Source: Micromonospora inaquosa
GTDB taxonomy: Bacteria > Actinomycetota > Actinomycetes > Mycobacteriales > Micromonosporaceae
Direction: 5' to 3'
DNA: 55,167 nucleotides
NCBI RefSeq assembly: GCF_003857055.1
Contig: NZ_QGSZ01000325.1
Span: forward strand, 1-55,167
Within the stretch, counting starts at the first letter, position 1. Each line of letters opens with the position of its first letter. Positions 40,215 through 48,663 of the stretch are shown here, one piece after another. Position numbers and translations under genes: made by a program. A model generated the notes under the pieces. It saw nothing but the letters and a program-made list of their open reading frames with translations, did not search any database and was not told where the DNA came from.

Positions 40215-40922
40215 TCAGTTGGTGGCTGAGACGGCGGGGCGGCGGCGAGCGCGCTCGCGGCCGAGGATCCAGATCGCCTCGACGCCGTCCTTCCAGGTGA
40301 TCTTCTTGCCCTCTTCCCGGCCGCGCGCCCGGTAGCTGATCGGCACCTCGTACGGCCGGATCCGGCGACGCAGCAGCTTGCCGGTCACCTCGGCTTCCAT
40401 GCCGAAGCCGCGCGAGCGCACCTCAAGCGAGCGGTAGAGCGCCACCGGCATCAGCTTGAAGCAGGTCTCCAGGTCGCCGATGTACGAGTTGAACAGCACG
40501 TTCGCCGCCATCGTGACGCCCTTGTTGCCCATCACGTACCAGAAGCTGTAGGCGCTGTGGCTGCCGAAGGTGCGATTGCCGTAGACCACCGTGGCCCGCC
40601 CGTCGAGCACCGGGTCGAGCAGCTTGGGGATGTCCTGCGGGTCGTACTCCAGGTCGGCGTCGAGGATGACCATGTAATCGCCCTCGGCGCTGTCGACCGC
40701 CGTCTTGATGGCGGCACCCTTACCGGCGTTGCGCTGGTGGGTGATGACCCGCAGACGTGCGTCGTCGGCGCGGCCGAGGACCTCGCCGGTGCCGTCCCGG
40801 CTGCCGTCGTCGACAACGACCAGCTCGACCTCACAGGGGTAGTCGACCGCCAGTGCCTGCTTGAGGGCATCCGCGATGCGTTCTTCCTCGTTGTAGACCG
40901 GCATGAGGATCGAGAGCTTCAC
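40215..40922 (-). CDS. GT2 polyprenyl-phosphate (dolichyl-phosphate-mannose-like) glycosyltransferase
   Basis: 235-residue GT-A enzyme transferring a sugar to a lipid phosphate at the inner membrane face. It opens KLSILMPVYNEEERIADAL and contains VVVDDGSRDGTGEV, the nucleotide-binding ILDADLEYDPQDIP with the DxD-type motif, and YGNRTFGSHSAY plus DLETCFKLMP, the typical DPMS-like order. It has no C-terminal membrane helices, so it is a soluble, membrane-associated form. GTG 40922 has GGAG six bases upstream, which fits better than GTG 40934. It is divergent from a GT39-like membrane transferase, and the two could form a lipid-linked sugar pathway. Confidence 0.9.
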   Translation of the reverse strand: MKLSILMPVYNEEERIADALKQALAVDYPCEVELVVVDDGSRDGTGEVLGRADDARLRVITHQRNAGKGAAIKTAVDSAEGDYMVILDADLEYDPQDIPKLLDPVLDGRATVVYGNRTFGSHSAYSFWYVMGNKGVTMAANVLFNSYIGDLETCFKLMPVALYRSLEVRSRGFGMEAEVTGKLLRRRIRPYEVPISYRARGREEGKKITWKDGVEAIWILGRERARRRPAVSATN

Positions 40923-40983
40923 GGGGATCTCCACGGTGGCGGCAACACGTCGGCCATAGCCTAGCCTGGTTGGTTTGTTCACC

Positions 40984-41010
40984 GCCTACCGCCACTGCGG
41001 GGCGGTAGGC
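40984..41010. promoter_or_regulatory. Perfect 10-base inverted repeat between divergent glycosyltransferase genes
   Basis: GCCTACCGCC (40984-40993) and GGCGGTAGGC (41001-41010) flank ACTGCGG. It lies in the 105-base divergent gap. An operator controlling both directions, or a hairpin in the plus-strand leader. Confidence 0.5.
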
Positions 41011-41027
41011 GCTGCGGGTTCAGATCC

Positions 41028-43310
41028 ATGGTGTTTACTTCCGCCATGTCGGCTGCCGGCTCCCTGCTCACGGTGGTTCCAGTTGCCGCGGTGCTGCTGC
41101 TCACCGTCGCGGCGAGACCACGCGGGGTAGGTGCTGTGGCACCGCTGCGGCTCGCGGTGGTGCGCGCCGTCCTGATCGGCGGGGCGTACGCGGTGCTCGT
41201 CGTCGAGGTGCTCGGCGCGTCGCACGCGCTGACCCGGCCCGCGTTCGTCGTCGCCTGGCTGCTCTTCCTGATCGCCGCCGCGACGGCGGCCGGTGTGCGC
41301 TGGCGACGAGCGGCCCACCTCGGGCAGGAGTCCACGGCCGCGCCGCAACCGGTCGGCGCCGCGCCGCGGCCGGTGCCGGTCGGCGCGGTGGTGTCCGGCG
41401 GCAGCCCCGACGTGTCCGCCCAGGTCGCCGAGCGCGGCGAGCCCGACCGGGCGCCGGCCCGGGTCGGTCGAGGGCCCGCCGACCTGCTCGCGGTGGCGGT
41501 CGACACCTGGCGTACGGCCCGACCGGGTGAGCGCCTCCTCGCCGGCACGATCGGCGGGCTGGTCCTGGTGGAGCTGCTGGTCGCGCTGCTGGCCGAGCCG
41601 AACAACTTCGACTCGCAGACCTATCACCTGCCGAAGGTGCAGCACTGGGTGGCCCAGGGTGACCTGGACTTCTGGCCCACGGCCATCCACCGGCAGGTGA
41701 CCATCCCGCCCGGAGCCGAGTACCTGCTGCTGCACCTACGCCTGCTCACCGGCGGGGACCACCTGCACAACCTGGTCCAGTGGGCGGCCGGAGTGGTCTG
41801 CCTCCTGGTGGCCGCCCGGATCACCGCCCAGCTCGGCGGTGGCCGGCGGGCCCAGTTGCTCACCGCGTTCGTGTTGGCGACCACGCCGATGGTGGTGCTC
41901 CAGGCGACCAGCACGCAGACCGACCTGGTCTGCGCGGCGTGGGTGGCCTGCGCGGCGACCCAGGCGCTGGACGGGCTGCGTCGACGGACCGGCTGGGGCA
42001 CGCTGCTCGGGCTGGGGGCGGCCGCCGGGCTGACCGCGGTGACCAAGACCAGCGGCCTGATCGCTGTCGGCCCGCTGCTGGTGCTGTGGGGGTTGGCCCA
42101 ACTGCGGTTGGCCCGGGCCGAGAAGGTGGCAGCGGCGGCCGATGGCCCGGCGCCGGCTGGCGACGGTCGGCGGTCCTGGCTGGTCGGCGGGCTGGCCCGC
42201 ACTGTCGGCGGTTCGGTGCTGATCCTGGTGGTCGCGGCAGTGGTGGTCGGCCCGTTCCTGGCCCGGGTGACCGCCGAGTTCGGGCACCCGCTGGGGCCAC
42301 CCCGGCTGCGCGAGTCCATCCCGATGGAGCGGCACGACCCGGCGTCGATAGTGGTCAACGCGCTGCGGATCGGGCACACCGCGTTCGACACGCCGCTGGC
42401 GCCGCTGCGCCGGGCCGGCGCCGAAGTGATCATCAGCGGTGCCGAGGCGATCGGGGTCGACCCGCAGGACCGTGCGACCACCTTCGGTCGGGAGCTCTTC
42501 CCGGAGCCGGCCTGGTATCCGGACGAGGACCGGGTGGCGTTTCCGCTGGCCGGGGTGTTGGCGGTGATCGGCGCGGTGATCGCGCTCGGCCGGCCACGGC
42601 AGATCGCTCCCGACCGGGCCGGGTCGCTGCGGGCGTACGCGGTGGTGGTGCTGACCGCCGTGCTGCTGCACACCGTGATGATCAAGTGGCAGCCGTGGGG
42701 CAATCGTCTGCTGCTCTACGCCGTGGTGCTCGCCGTGCCCCTCGCCGGCCTCTGGTTGGACGCGCTCTTCCGCCGCCGCGCGGGTGACGCCACACCCGCC
42801 GTGGGTGACGCGGCTGCCACCGGCGCGTCGATGAGTGGTCGTGGACGTCGTTCGGTGGCCACCGTGGCCGCCGTTACCGTGCTGGCCACCTCGGCGTTGG
42901 CCGGGGTGCTCGCGCTGTCGTACGGCTTCCCGCGCCGGCTGGTCGGCGCCGGCTCGGTCTTCACCACCTCGGACTGGGACACCCGGTTCCTGCGCCGGCC
43001 GCAGTGGGCCGACGAGTTCCGCTGGGCGGCGACCGCGGTCCGGGACAGCGGTGCGCGCCGGATCGGGCTGGTGCAGCAGAACGACAACTGGGAGTACCCG
43101 TGGTGGCTGCTGCTGCGGCAGCCCGACGGCGACTCACCTGATTTGGTGGCGTTGCAGTCGGTACTGCCGGAACGACCGCCAGCCGATCCCGCCTCGGTCG
43201 ACGCGATCGTCTGTACCGGCAGCAAGGCGGCCTGCGCGAAGCTCGTCCCGGCTGGTTGGCGGCTGGAGTTTCGCGGGTACGTCGGCTACGCCCTGCCGCC
43301 GGGCCGCTGA
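41028..43310 (+). CDS. GT39/ArnT-like polytopic membrane glycosyltransferase
   Basis: 760-residue integral membrane protein with about a dozen helices. After two N-terminal helices and a Pro/Ala/Val-rich cytoplasmic insert (residues 95-150) comes EPNNFDSQTYHLPKVQHWVAQGDLDFWPT, a GT-C type acidic loop (Asp before the first long loop) as in dolichyl-phosphate-mannose-dependent transferases, then repeated hydrophobic segments (TPMVVLQATSTQTDLV, TKTSGLIAVGPLLVL). The C-terminal 130 residues form an extracytoplasmic domain. The partner making the lipid-linked sugar is likely the divergent GT2. ATG 41028 was taken; ATG 41046 is an alternative six codons later. Acceptor unknown. Confidence 0.78.
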   Translation: MVFTSAMSAAGSLLTVVPVAAVLLLTVAARPRGVGAVAPLRLAVVRAVLIGGAYAVLVVEVLGASHALTRPAFVVAWLLFLIAAATAAGVRWRRAAHLGQESTAAPQPVGAAPRPVPVGAVVSGGSPDVSAQVAERGEPDRAPARVGRGPADLLAVAVDTWRTARPGERLLAGTIGGLVLVELLVALLAEPNNFDSQTYHLPKVQHWVAQGDLDFWPTAIHRQVTIPPGAEYLLLHLRLLTGGDHLHNLVQWAAGVVCLLVAARITAQLGGGRRAQLLTAFVLATTPMVVLQATSTQTDLVCAAWVACAATQALDGLRRRTGWGTLLGLGAAAGLTAVTKTSGLIAVGPLLVLWGLAQLRLARAEKVAAAADGPAPAGDGRRSWLVGGLARTVGGSVLILVVAAVVVGPFLARVTAEFGHPLGPPRLRESIPMERHDPASIVVNALRIGHTAFDTPLAPLRRAGAEVIISGAEAIGVDPQDRATTFGRELFPEPAWYPDEDRVAFPLAGVLAVIGAVIALGRPRQIAPDRAGSLRAYAVVVLTAVLLHTVMIKWQPWGNRLLLYAVVLAVPLAGLWLDALFRRRAGDATPAVGDAAATGASMSGRGRRSVATVAAVTVLATSALAGVLALSYGFPRRLVGAGSVFTTSDWDTRFLRRPQWADEFRWAATAVRDSGARRIGLVQQNDNWEYPWWLLLRQPDGDSPDLVALQSVLPERPPADPASVDAIVCTGSKAACAKLVPAGWRLEFRGYVGYALPPGR

Positions 43311-43364
43311 GCCAGCAGACCGGTTCAGCACGAGGCCCCAGGGCCGTCGGTCGCTGACCAGAGG

Positions 43365-43384
43365 CCCGGATAGTCCGATCCGGG
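43365..43384. terminator. Short inverted repeat after the GT39-like gene
   Basis: CCCGGAT (43365-43371) and ATCCGGG (43378-43384) around AGTCCG, 55 bases after the stop at 43310. A weak terminator candidate or part of the next gene's promoter. Confidence 0.35.
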
Positions 43385-43441
43385 CGGTTCTGCATTCCGC
43401 GCGCAAGGATCCGAAGCGCATTCACATCCGTTGATCCGCAC

Positions 43442-43480
43442 GTTACCGTCTGGTAACTCAATCGACGTCCCGCGATTGAG
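43442..43480. promoter_or_regulatory. Two adjoining inverted repeats before the SGNH esterase gene
   Basis: GTTACC-GTCT-GGTAAC (43442-43457) is followed directly by CTCAATCG (43457-43464) and CGATTGAG (43473-43480) with an 8-base loop, ending before the ribosome site GGAG. The first looks like an operator; the second would be a leader hairpin close to the ribosome site. Confidence 0.5.
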
Positions 43481-43497
43481 CCGAAAGGAGTGCGTCG

Positions 43498-45099
43498 ATG
43501 CCTGCAATCCCCGCCAGGCCCGAACGCGCGACCCGACGACGGGCCATCACCGTCGCCGTCGCCGTCGCCGCTCTCGTCCTACCGATGCTCGCCGGACCGG
43601 CCACCCCCGCCAGCGCCGCCGACCGACCGACCGTCCAACCACTCCCCGCCAACCTCGAAGCCATCCGGGCCGCCGAAGCGACCGCCCTCTACGGCAGCCC
43701 GGCGATCCGCCCGATCGAACAACGCCGCACCGCGCTGATCACCATGGGCGACAGCGAGATCTCCGGCGAAGGGGTCGGCAACTACGTCCCCGGCACCCAC
43801 CAGGACGGCAACTGGTGCGACCGCTCATACGACCAGGCGGTTTTCCGCACCGGCATCGCGTCGGACGCGCAGTACAACATCGCCTGCTCCGGTGCCACCC
43901 CCTGGAACCTGATCGCCGGCGGCCCGACCCAGCACAACGAGCTGAACCAGGGCGACTACCTGGGCATCAAGGCCCGCAACACACACGTGAAGCTGATCTG
44001 GGTGGTGGTCGGCGCGAACGGTGACGGCACCATCCAGTTCGGTCCCGTCGCCACCGACTGCGCCGTCCGCCGGGTGTTCTTCCAGGGCGCCTGCTACCCC
44101 ACCTACACCGACCAGTGGACGATCCGCACCGACGGCAGCCGGCAGGCCGTGGAGTCGGCGCTCACCGACATCCGGCAGACCATGACCAACGCCGGCTACC
44201 TACGGTCGGACTACGAGCTGGTGCTGATGTCGTACCCGAGCCCCGGCAGCCCCGACGTGGAGGACAACCCCAACTTCCCCGGCTGGTACTCCGGCGGCTG
44301 CCTGCTCTACCTGGCCGACGCGGCGTTCGCCCGGAACAAGGCGGTGCCGATGTTCGAGTCGGCGCTACGCTCGGCCGCCGCGAACACCGGCACCCGCTAC
44401 CTGGACGCCAGCCGGCTCTTCCACGGCCATGAGGTGTGCACCGACAACACCTCGGTCCGCGGCCTGTACATCGAGCTCGGCATCTGGAACGAGAACGCCG
44501 CCCGCCAGTCGTTCCACCCCAACGCCCGTGGGCACGGCATGTTCGCCCAGTGCATCACCCAGTTCTGGAACTCCGGGCAGACGCGGGCCAGCTGCGTCGA
44601 CCCGGCCAGCACCGGCGGTGGCGTGCTCTACCCGGGGCTGCTGGAGTTCAAGCAACTGCGCAACGTCGCCACCGGCACCTGCGTCGACGGCAAGGGCTAC
44701 GACTCCCGCAACGGCACCGTGCAGCAGCCGTACTCCTGCCATGGTGGGCGCAACCAGGGCTTCTGGTACGACTCGGGCCGGCGGTCGCTGCACTCGGAAC
44801 TGTCCCACGACCGCTGCCTGGACGTCGCCAACAGCTCGATGACCGCCGGCACCGCGGTCAACATCTACGACTGCAACGGCACCGGCGCGCAGCAGTTCGT
44901 CTTCGTGGGTAACCAGATCAGGCCGGCGAACGCCAACAACCTCTGCGTGGCGTTCGACAACCCGCTGCTCGGCAGCTCCCGCCTGCGGTTGGCGACCTGC
45001 TCCAGCAGCACCCGGCAGCAGTGGTCGTTCGAGGCCCGTACCGCCGCCAACCCGGTCGGCTACGGTCACGACGACTTCATCGGCTCCCGCGTCTACTGA
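43498..45099 (+). CDS. Secreted SGNH/GDSL esterase with C-terminal ricin-type lectin domain
   Basis: Two-domain exported protein of 533 residues. A signal peptide (Arg-rich start, hydrophobic core, ASA40 cleavage) precedes an SGNH hydrolase: nucleophile Ser86 in ITMGDSEISGEG, the SGATPWN oxyanion glycine, VVGANGDG for the Asn block and the catalytic His340 in SFHPNARGHG. Several Cys pairs suggest disulfides. Residues 382-515 form a ricin B-like beta-trefoil with QxW-type ends (QGFWYD, QQFVFV, QQWSFE) and CVDGKG/CLDVAN repeats, for binding polysaccharide. It is thus a carbohydrate esterase or lipase targeted to a glycan. ATG 43498 has AAGGAG seven bases upstream. A strong terminator follows. 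Confidence 0.9.
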   Translation: MPAIPARPERATRRRAITVAVAVAALVLPMLAGPATPASAADRPTVQPLPANLEAIRAAEATALYGSPAIRPIEQRRTALITMGDSEISGEGVGNYVPGTHQDGNWCDRSYDQAVFRTGIASDAQYNIACSGATPWNLIAGGPTQHNELNQGDYLGIKARNTHVKLIWVVVGANGDGTIQFGPVATDCAVRRVFFQGACYPTYTDQWTIRTDGSRQAVESALTDIRQTMTNAGYLRSDYELVLMSYPSPGSPDVEDNPNFPGWYSGGCLLYLADAAFARNKAVPMFESALRSAAANTGTRYLDASRLFHGHEVCTDNTSVRGLYIELGIWNENAARQSFHPNARGHGMFAQCITQFWNSGQTRASCVDPASTGGGVLYPGLLEFKQLRNVATGTCVDGKGYDSRNGTVQQPYSCHGGRNQGFWYDSGRRSLHSELSHDRCLDVANSSMTAGTAVNIYDCNGTGAQQFVFVGNQIRPANANNLCVAFDNPLLGSSRLRLATCSSSTRQQWSFEARTAANPVGYGHDDFIGSRVY

Positions 45100-45112
45100 C
45101 GGGAACGCGTCC

Positions 45113-45144
45113 AAGGGGGCCCTGGCGCCGGCCAGGGCCCCCTT
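45113..45144. terminator. Perfect 13-base hairpin, bidirectional terminator
   Basis: AAGGGGGCCCTGG (45113-45125) and CCAGGGCCCCCTT (45132-45144) with loop CGCCGG lie between convergent stops at 45099 and 45148. The arms give an A/T-tailed stem in both directions. Confidence 0.92.
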
Positions 45145-45147
45145 CGC

Positions 45148-45747
45148 TCACTTGGCGCGAGGGATGAGGATGAGCCGGGCCACGCCCCTGTCGCCGTCCT
45201 TCGCGCCGGCGACACCGAGCGTCGCGCCGACCTTGACCTCGCTCGGCTGCACGGTGGCCCGGCGCTCGACCACCCGCAGGTCGTCGCCGAAGGTCCAGAC
45301 CATGGTGAAGCCGTCGGTGGACTTGACGGTCATCGAGTCACCGTCGATCGCGGTCACCTCGCCGCGCTGCACGGCGACGGTGCGCGTACCGCCGTCCTTC
45401 GCCTTCACCACCGCCTCACCGTGCACTGTGTTCTTGCGCAACAACACGCGGGCCTGGCGGCGCTTGCGCCACTCCTCGCCGCGCTTCTCCCGGGCCTTCT
45501 CCTGGGCGCTGGGGGGCGCACCCGGCGTCGGGGTGGCCGGTGCGGCGACGGTCCGTACGTCCAGGTCGTCAGCGTCGAAGCCCATCGCGGCCAGCGCCTG
45601 ACCCTCGACCCCCATCGCGGCGGCGACCTCGACGGCCGCCTCCCGGGCCGGCTGGCTGGCCACCTCGGCCGCGCTGCAACCGCTGACGCCGAGCGCGACC
45701 GCTGCGAGCAGTGCCGTGGTGCTGGTGGCGAAACCCCAACGTGGCAT
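45148..45747 (-). CDS. Lipoprotein with DUF5666-like beta domain, downstream of two-component system
   Basis: 199 residues. A short signal (MPRWGFATSTTALLAAVALG) ends in a lipobox with Cys24 (GVSGC), so it is anchored outside the membrane. Residues 25-100 are Ala-rich, then a charged helix (AREKRGEEWRKRRQARVLL) and two repeats of a small beta unit (GEVTAIDGDSMTVKSTDG and EVKVGATLGVAGAKDGDRG), the DUF5666 pattern. Function unknown. ATG 45747 has GAGAGGGA five bases upstream. It follows the histidine kinase by 56 bases with no terminator, so it is probably the third gene of that operon and perhaps its sensor accessory or target. Confidence 0.75.
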   Translation of the reverse strand: MPRWGFATSTTALLAAVALGVSGCSAAEVASQPAREAAVEVAAAMGVEGQALAAMGFDADDLDVRTVAAPATPTPGAPPSAQEKAREKRGEEWRKRRQARVLLRKNTVHGEAVVKAKDGGTRTVAVQRGEVTAIDGDSMTVKSTDGFTMVWTFGDDLRVVERRATVQPSEVKVGATLGVAGAKDGDRGVARLILIPRAK

Positions 45748-45803
45748 GACTGTCCCTCTCGTCAGTGAAGCCCGCAGCCTTCCCGGGAACGACGAGCGGA
45801 GCG

Positions 45804-47270
45804 TCAGGCCGATGTTCGGGTCAGGTAAGGATCGCCGGGCAGCCGGACCGTGAACGCGGCACCACCCTCCGGCGCGTGCCCCGCGACGATCTCCCCGCCC
45901 AACCGGCGGACCAGCCCGGCGGCCAGCGCCAACCCCAACCCGCTGCCCACCTTGCGCACCCCCCGGTACCGCTCGTGCAGCGCACCGCGTTCGAACGCCA
46001 CCGCCAGGTCGTCGTCGGTGAAGCCGGGCCCACCGTCGCGAACCTCCAACACGCCGCCGTGCGCCGGGTCCGCGCCGGCCGCCCGGACCGCGAGCACCAC
46101 CGGCGACCCCGGGGGTACGACCCGCAGCGCGTTCTCCAGCAACCCGTCCAGCACCTGCCGGATCCTCCCCGGATCGGTGTACCCGGGCACCGGCTGACCG
46201 GGCGTCTCCACCCGGAACGGCACGCCCACCGCCGCGCACCGGCCGGACCAGGTCGGCTCCGCGTCCACTGCCAGTTGGGTCAGGTCCACCGGCACCGGTT
46301 CAAGGGGGAAGTCGGCAGCCTCCAGCCGGGCCAGTGCCAGCAGATCACCGATCAGCCGGTCCAGGTGTTGCGCCTCGGCCAGCACCGTCCGACCGGTGTC
46401 CACCGTGTCGTCGGCACCGAGCACCCCGTCGGCGAGCGCCTCCGCGTACCCCCGGATCGCGGTCAGCGGGGTGCGCAGCTCGTGTGAGACGGAGAGCAGG
46501 AACTCCCGTTGCCGGCCCTCGCTGGTGGCCAGCGCGGCAGCCAACCCGTTCAACGCCTCGGCCAGGTCGGCGACCTCGTCCGGCGGCTCGACCGGCACCC
46601 GCACGGCGCGGTCGCCCGCGCGCAGCCGGGCGGCGGCGGTGGCCGCGACGCGGATCGGCCGCGCCAACCGGCGGGCCAGCAGCAGCCCGGCCACCACACC
46701 GGCGGTCAACCCGGCCAGCAGCGGCAACCAGAGACTGAGCAGCACCCGGGCCCACAGCCCGGTGGCCAGGGGGCGGGAGAGCACCACCCCGTTGCCGCCG
46801 GCCAGCGCCCGACCCTCGACCAGGGCCCGCTCACCGTTGACCGGGCGGCGAGCCGACACGTTGCGGCCCTGCCCGATCCGCTGCACCACCCGGGGAGGCA
46901 GACCTGACCGGTCGACGGCCCCACGCCGGATCAGGTACGCGTCGATGCCCTGGTCTCGCAGTTGTTGGATGAGCCGCTCCTCGTCGGCGCCGCGACCCCG
47001 GTCGAGGCGGGTCCGCAGCACCTCGGCGGCGAGCCGGGCCTGCGCGGCGAGCGCCTTCTGCTCGCCCCGCTGCGCGCCATGGATCGCCAACGGCACCGCG
47101 ACGAGGGCGGTGACCAGCACCGACACCAGCGCCACCGCGCAGGTGACGAGCACCGCGCGGGCGGTCAGCGTGCTGCCGAATCGGCCTCGTCGCGGTGCGG
47201 CCGGCGGGCCGGTGCCGACCACCGGCAGGGCCATGGTCGGCGACTCGACGTGGCCGCGGTGATCAGGCAT
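45804..47270 (-). CDS. Two-component sensor histidine kinase
   Basis: 488 residues: helix 1 (about 37-63), an extracellular sensor (64-172), helix 2 (174-198), HAMP (199-250), then HisKA with phospho-acceptor His263 in SVSHELRTPLTAIRGYAEALADG and an HATPase domain with N-box LLENALR, G1 DGGPGF and G2 GSGLGLALAAGLV. The sensor is a PAS-free alpha/beta region with no recognisable ligand motif. ATG 47270 overlaps the response regulator stop by 8 bases. Autophosphorylation is expected to feed the partner at 47263-47955. The signal may be envelope-related, given the lipoprotein in the operon (inference). Confidence 0.93.
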   Translation of the reverse strand: MPDHRGHVESPTMALPVVGTGPPAAPRRGRFGSTLTARAVLVTCAVALVSVLVTALVAVPLAIHGAQRGEQKALAAQARLAAEVLRTRLDRGRGADEERLIQQLRDQGIDAYLIRRGAVDRSGLPPRVVQRIGQGRNVSARRPVNGERALVEGRALAGGNGVVLSRPLATGLWARVLLSLWLPLLAGLTAGVVAGLLLARRLARPIRVAATAAARLRAGDRAVRVPVEPPDEVADLAEALNGLAAALATSEGRQREFLLSVSHELRTPLTAIRGYAEALADGVLGADDTVDTGRTVLAEAQHLDRLIGDLLALARLEAADFPLEPVPVDLTQLAVDAEPTWSGRCAAVGVPFRVETPGQPVPGYTDPGRIRQVLDGLLENALRVVPPGSPVVLAVRAAGADPAHGGVLEVRDGGPGFTDDDLAVAFERGALHERYRGVRKVGSGLGLALAAGLVRRLGGEIVAGHAPEGGAAFTVRLPGDPYLTRTSA

Positions 47271-47955
47271 CGACCGCGTACCCCACCCCGCGATGGGTCC
47301 GGATCACGCTCGCCGGGCCGAGCTTCGCGCGCACCTGGGCGACGTGCACGTCCACCGTCCGCGTGCCGGCGTGCGCCGCGTAACCCCAGACCCCGGCCAG
47401 CAGCTCTTCCCGGGTGAAGACCCGGCCGGGCCGGGCCATCAGGTGGGCCAGCAGGTCGAACTCGGTGGAGGTGAGCTGCACCGGGGCGCCCGCGGCGGTG
47501 ACCGTACGGCGGGCCGGGTCGAGCGTCACCGGGCCTACGACACGTGGCCGGTCCGCGCCCTCCGGGCCGCCGGCGGTTCGGCGCAGCACCGCGCGCACCC
47601 GGGCGACCAGCTCCCGTGGGCTGAACGGCTTGGTGACGTAGTCGTCGGCGCCCAACTCCAGGCCAACGATCCGATCCACCTCGTCGTCGCGGGCGGTGAG
47701 GAAGAGGACCGGAGTCCAGTCGCCGGCCTCACGCAGTCGGCGGCAGATCTCGGTGCCGGGCAGGCCCGGCAGCGCGATGTCCAGCACGCAGGCCACCGGT
47801 CGCAGCCGGCGGGCCGCGCTCAGACCGGCCTCGCCGTCACGTTCGAGGTGGACGCCGAACCCGTCTCGGGTGAGGTAGAGCCGGACCAGGTCGGCGATGG
47901 CCCGCTCGTCCTCCACGACGAGGACGAGCCCGCGATGCGGCGGTTCGACGGTCAC
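47263..47955 (-). CDS. OmpR/PhoB-family response regulator
   Basis: 230 residues. The receiver has the acidic pair Glu15-Asp16, phospho-acceptor Asp59 (VLDIALPG), Thr in FLTARDD and Lys in YVTKPFSPREL. The C-terminal winged helix ends with TRTVDVHVAQVRAKLG and VIRTHRGVGYAVD, the standard OmpR recognition and wing region. GTG 47955 is the start; no strong ribosome site is seen, and an ATG 15 bases upstream is out of frame. The kinase and a lipoprotein follow in the same direction. Target genes are unknown. Confidence 0.94.
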   Translation of the reverse strand: MTVEPPHRGLVLVVEDERAIADLVRLYLTRDGFGVHLERDGEAGLSAARRLRPVACVLDIALPGLPGTEICRRLREAGDWTPVLFLTARDDEVDRIVGLELGADDYVTKPFSPRELVARVRAVLRRTAGGPEGADRPRVVGPVTLDPARRTVTAAGAPVQLTSTEFDLLAHLMARPGRVFTREELLAGVWGYAAHAGTRTVDVHVAQVRAKLGPASVIRTHRGVGYAVDA

Positions 47956-48045
47956 CGGCCCATGATTGCCGACTCGGTGTGCTCGGTGCGATCGGCGCGT
48001 GTTCGAGTTCGGTAAAGGCGGTGCGACGCCCGGTGAGGCGTCAGC

Positions 48046-48615
48046 TCACCAGGACGGAGCGAACATCCCGGGCCGCGCCACGGCCGGTGTGTCACCGATG
48101 CTGGCGACGACCCGCGCGCCGGTCGGCCGCAGGCGGGTCCGGAACGCCTGGTTGAGCAACGCGTCGAGCTGCCAGACCTGCTTCGGGTGGCTGGTCCGGA
48201 TCAGGAACCGCTCTCGGATCCCGTCGATCGCGGTGGCCGCCATCTCAACCGACTGCAGCCTCGGGTCCGGGCTCCAGGTGACGTTGCTGAGTTCGCGAAG
48301 CTCGGTGTTGAGGTGCAGACGCAGTCGGTGCAGGAGGCGGGTCTGCTGGGTCACCACCAGTCGGCGGTGCGTGAGCAGTAACAGGTAGTCGCCGGTGACC
48401 GGGCGGTCGGGGCGGCTGCAACGGGTGACCAGGATGGTGGCGTCACCGGAGCCGACGCAGCGTCGGAAGACCGGCATGTGCCGGCTCACCGTCTGCACGG
48501 CCAGGCCAGCCTCAGCGGCGGCCGGGAGGAACGTTCGGGAGAAGACGTCCATGACCTGCCCAACGACCTCCCCAGTGGGGTGACGCGGGTCACGGAGGTT
48601 TTTTGGAAGTTCCAC
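48046..48615 (-). CDS. Conserved-looking hypothetical protein
   Basis: 189 residues, no family recognised. The sequence looks like a soluble mixed alpha/beta protein: VFSRTFLPAAAEAGLAVQTVSRHMPVFRRC, DYLLLLTHRRLVVTQQTRLLHRLRLHLNTELRELSN and SPDPRLQSVEMAATAIDGIRERFLIRTSHPKQVWQLDALLNQAF. The central LLLLTHRRLVVTQ is PH-domain-like (compare bacterial PH or YokE proteins), which would suit a short membrane- or ligand-binding protein, but this is tentative. The start is GTG 48615; ATG 48552 (21 codons in) is a good alternative. It lies 90 bases upstream of the response regulator start on the same strand but reads away as its own unit. Confidence 0.6.
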   Translation of the reverse strand: MELPKNLRDPRHPTGEVVGQVMDVFSRTFLPAAAEAGLAVQTVSRHMPVFRRCVGSGDATILVTRCSRPDRPVTGDYLLLLTHRRLVVTQQTRLLHRLRLHLNTELRELSNVTWSPDPRLQSVEMAATAIDGIRERFLIRTSHPKQVWQLDALLNQAFRTRLRPTGARVVASIGDTPAVARPGMFAPSW

Positions 48616-48663
48616 GCCGCCTGTCGCACTGCCTGTCCGATTTTCGACTCGGACGGGTAGTGG

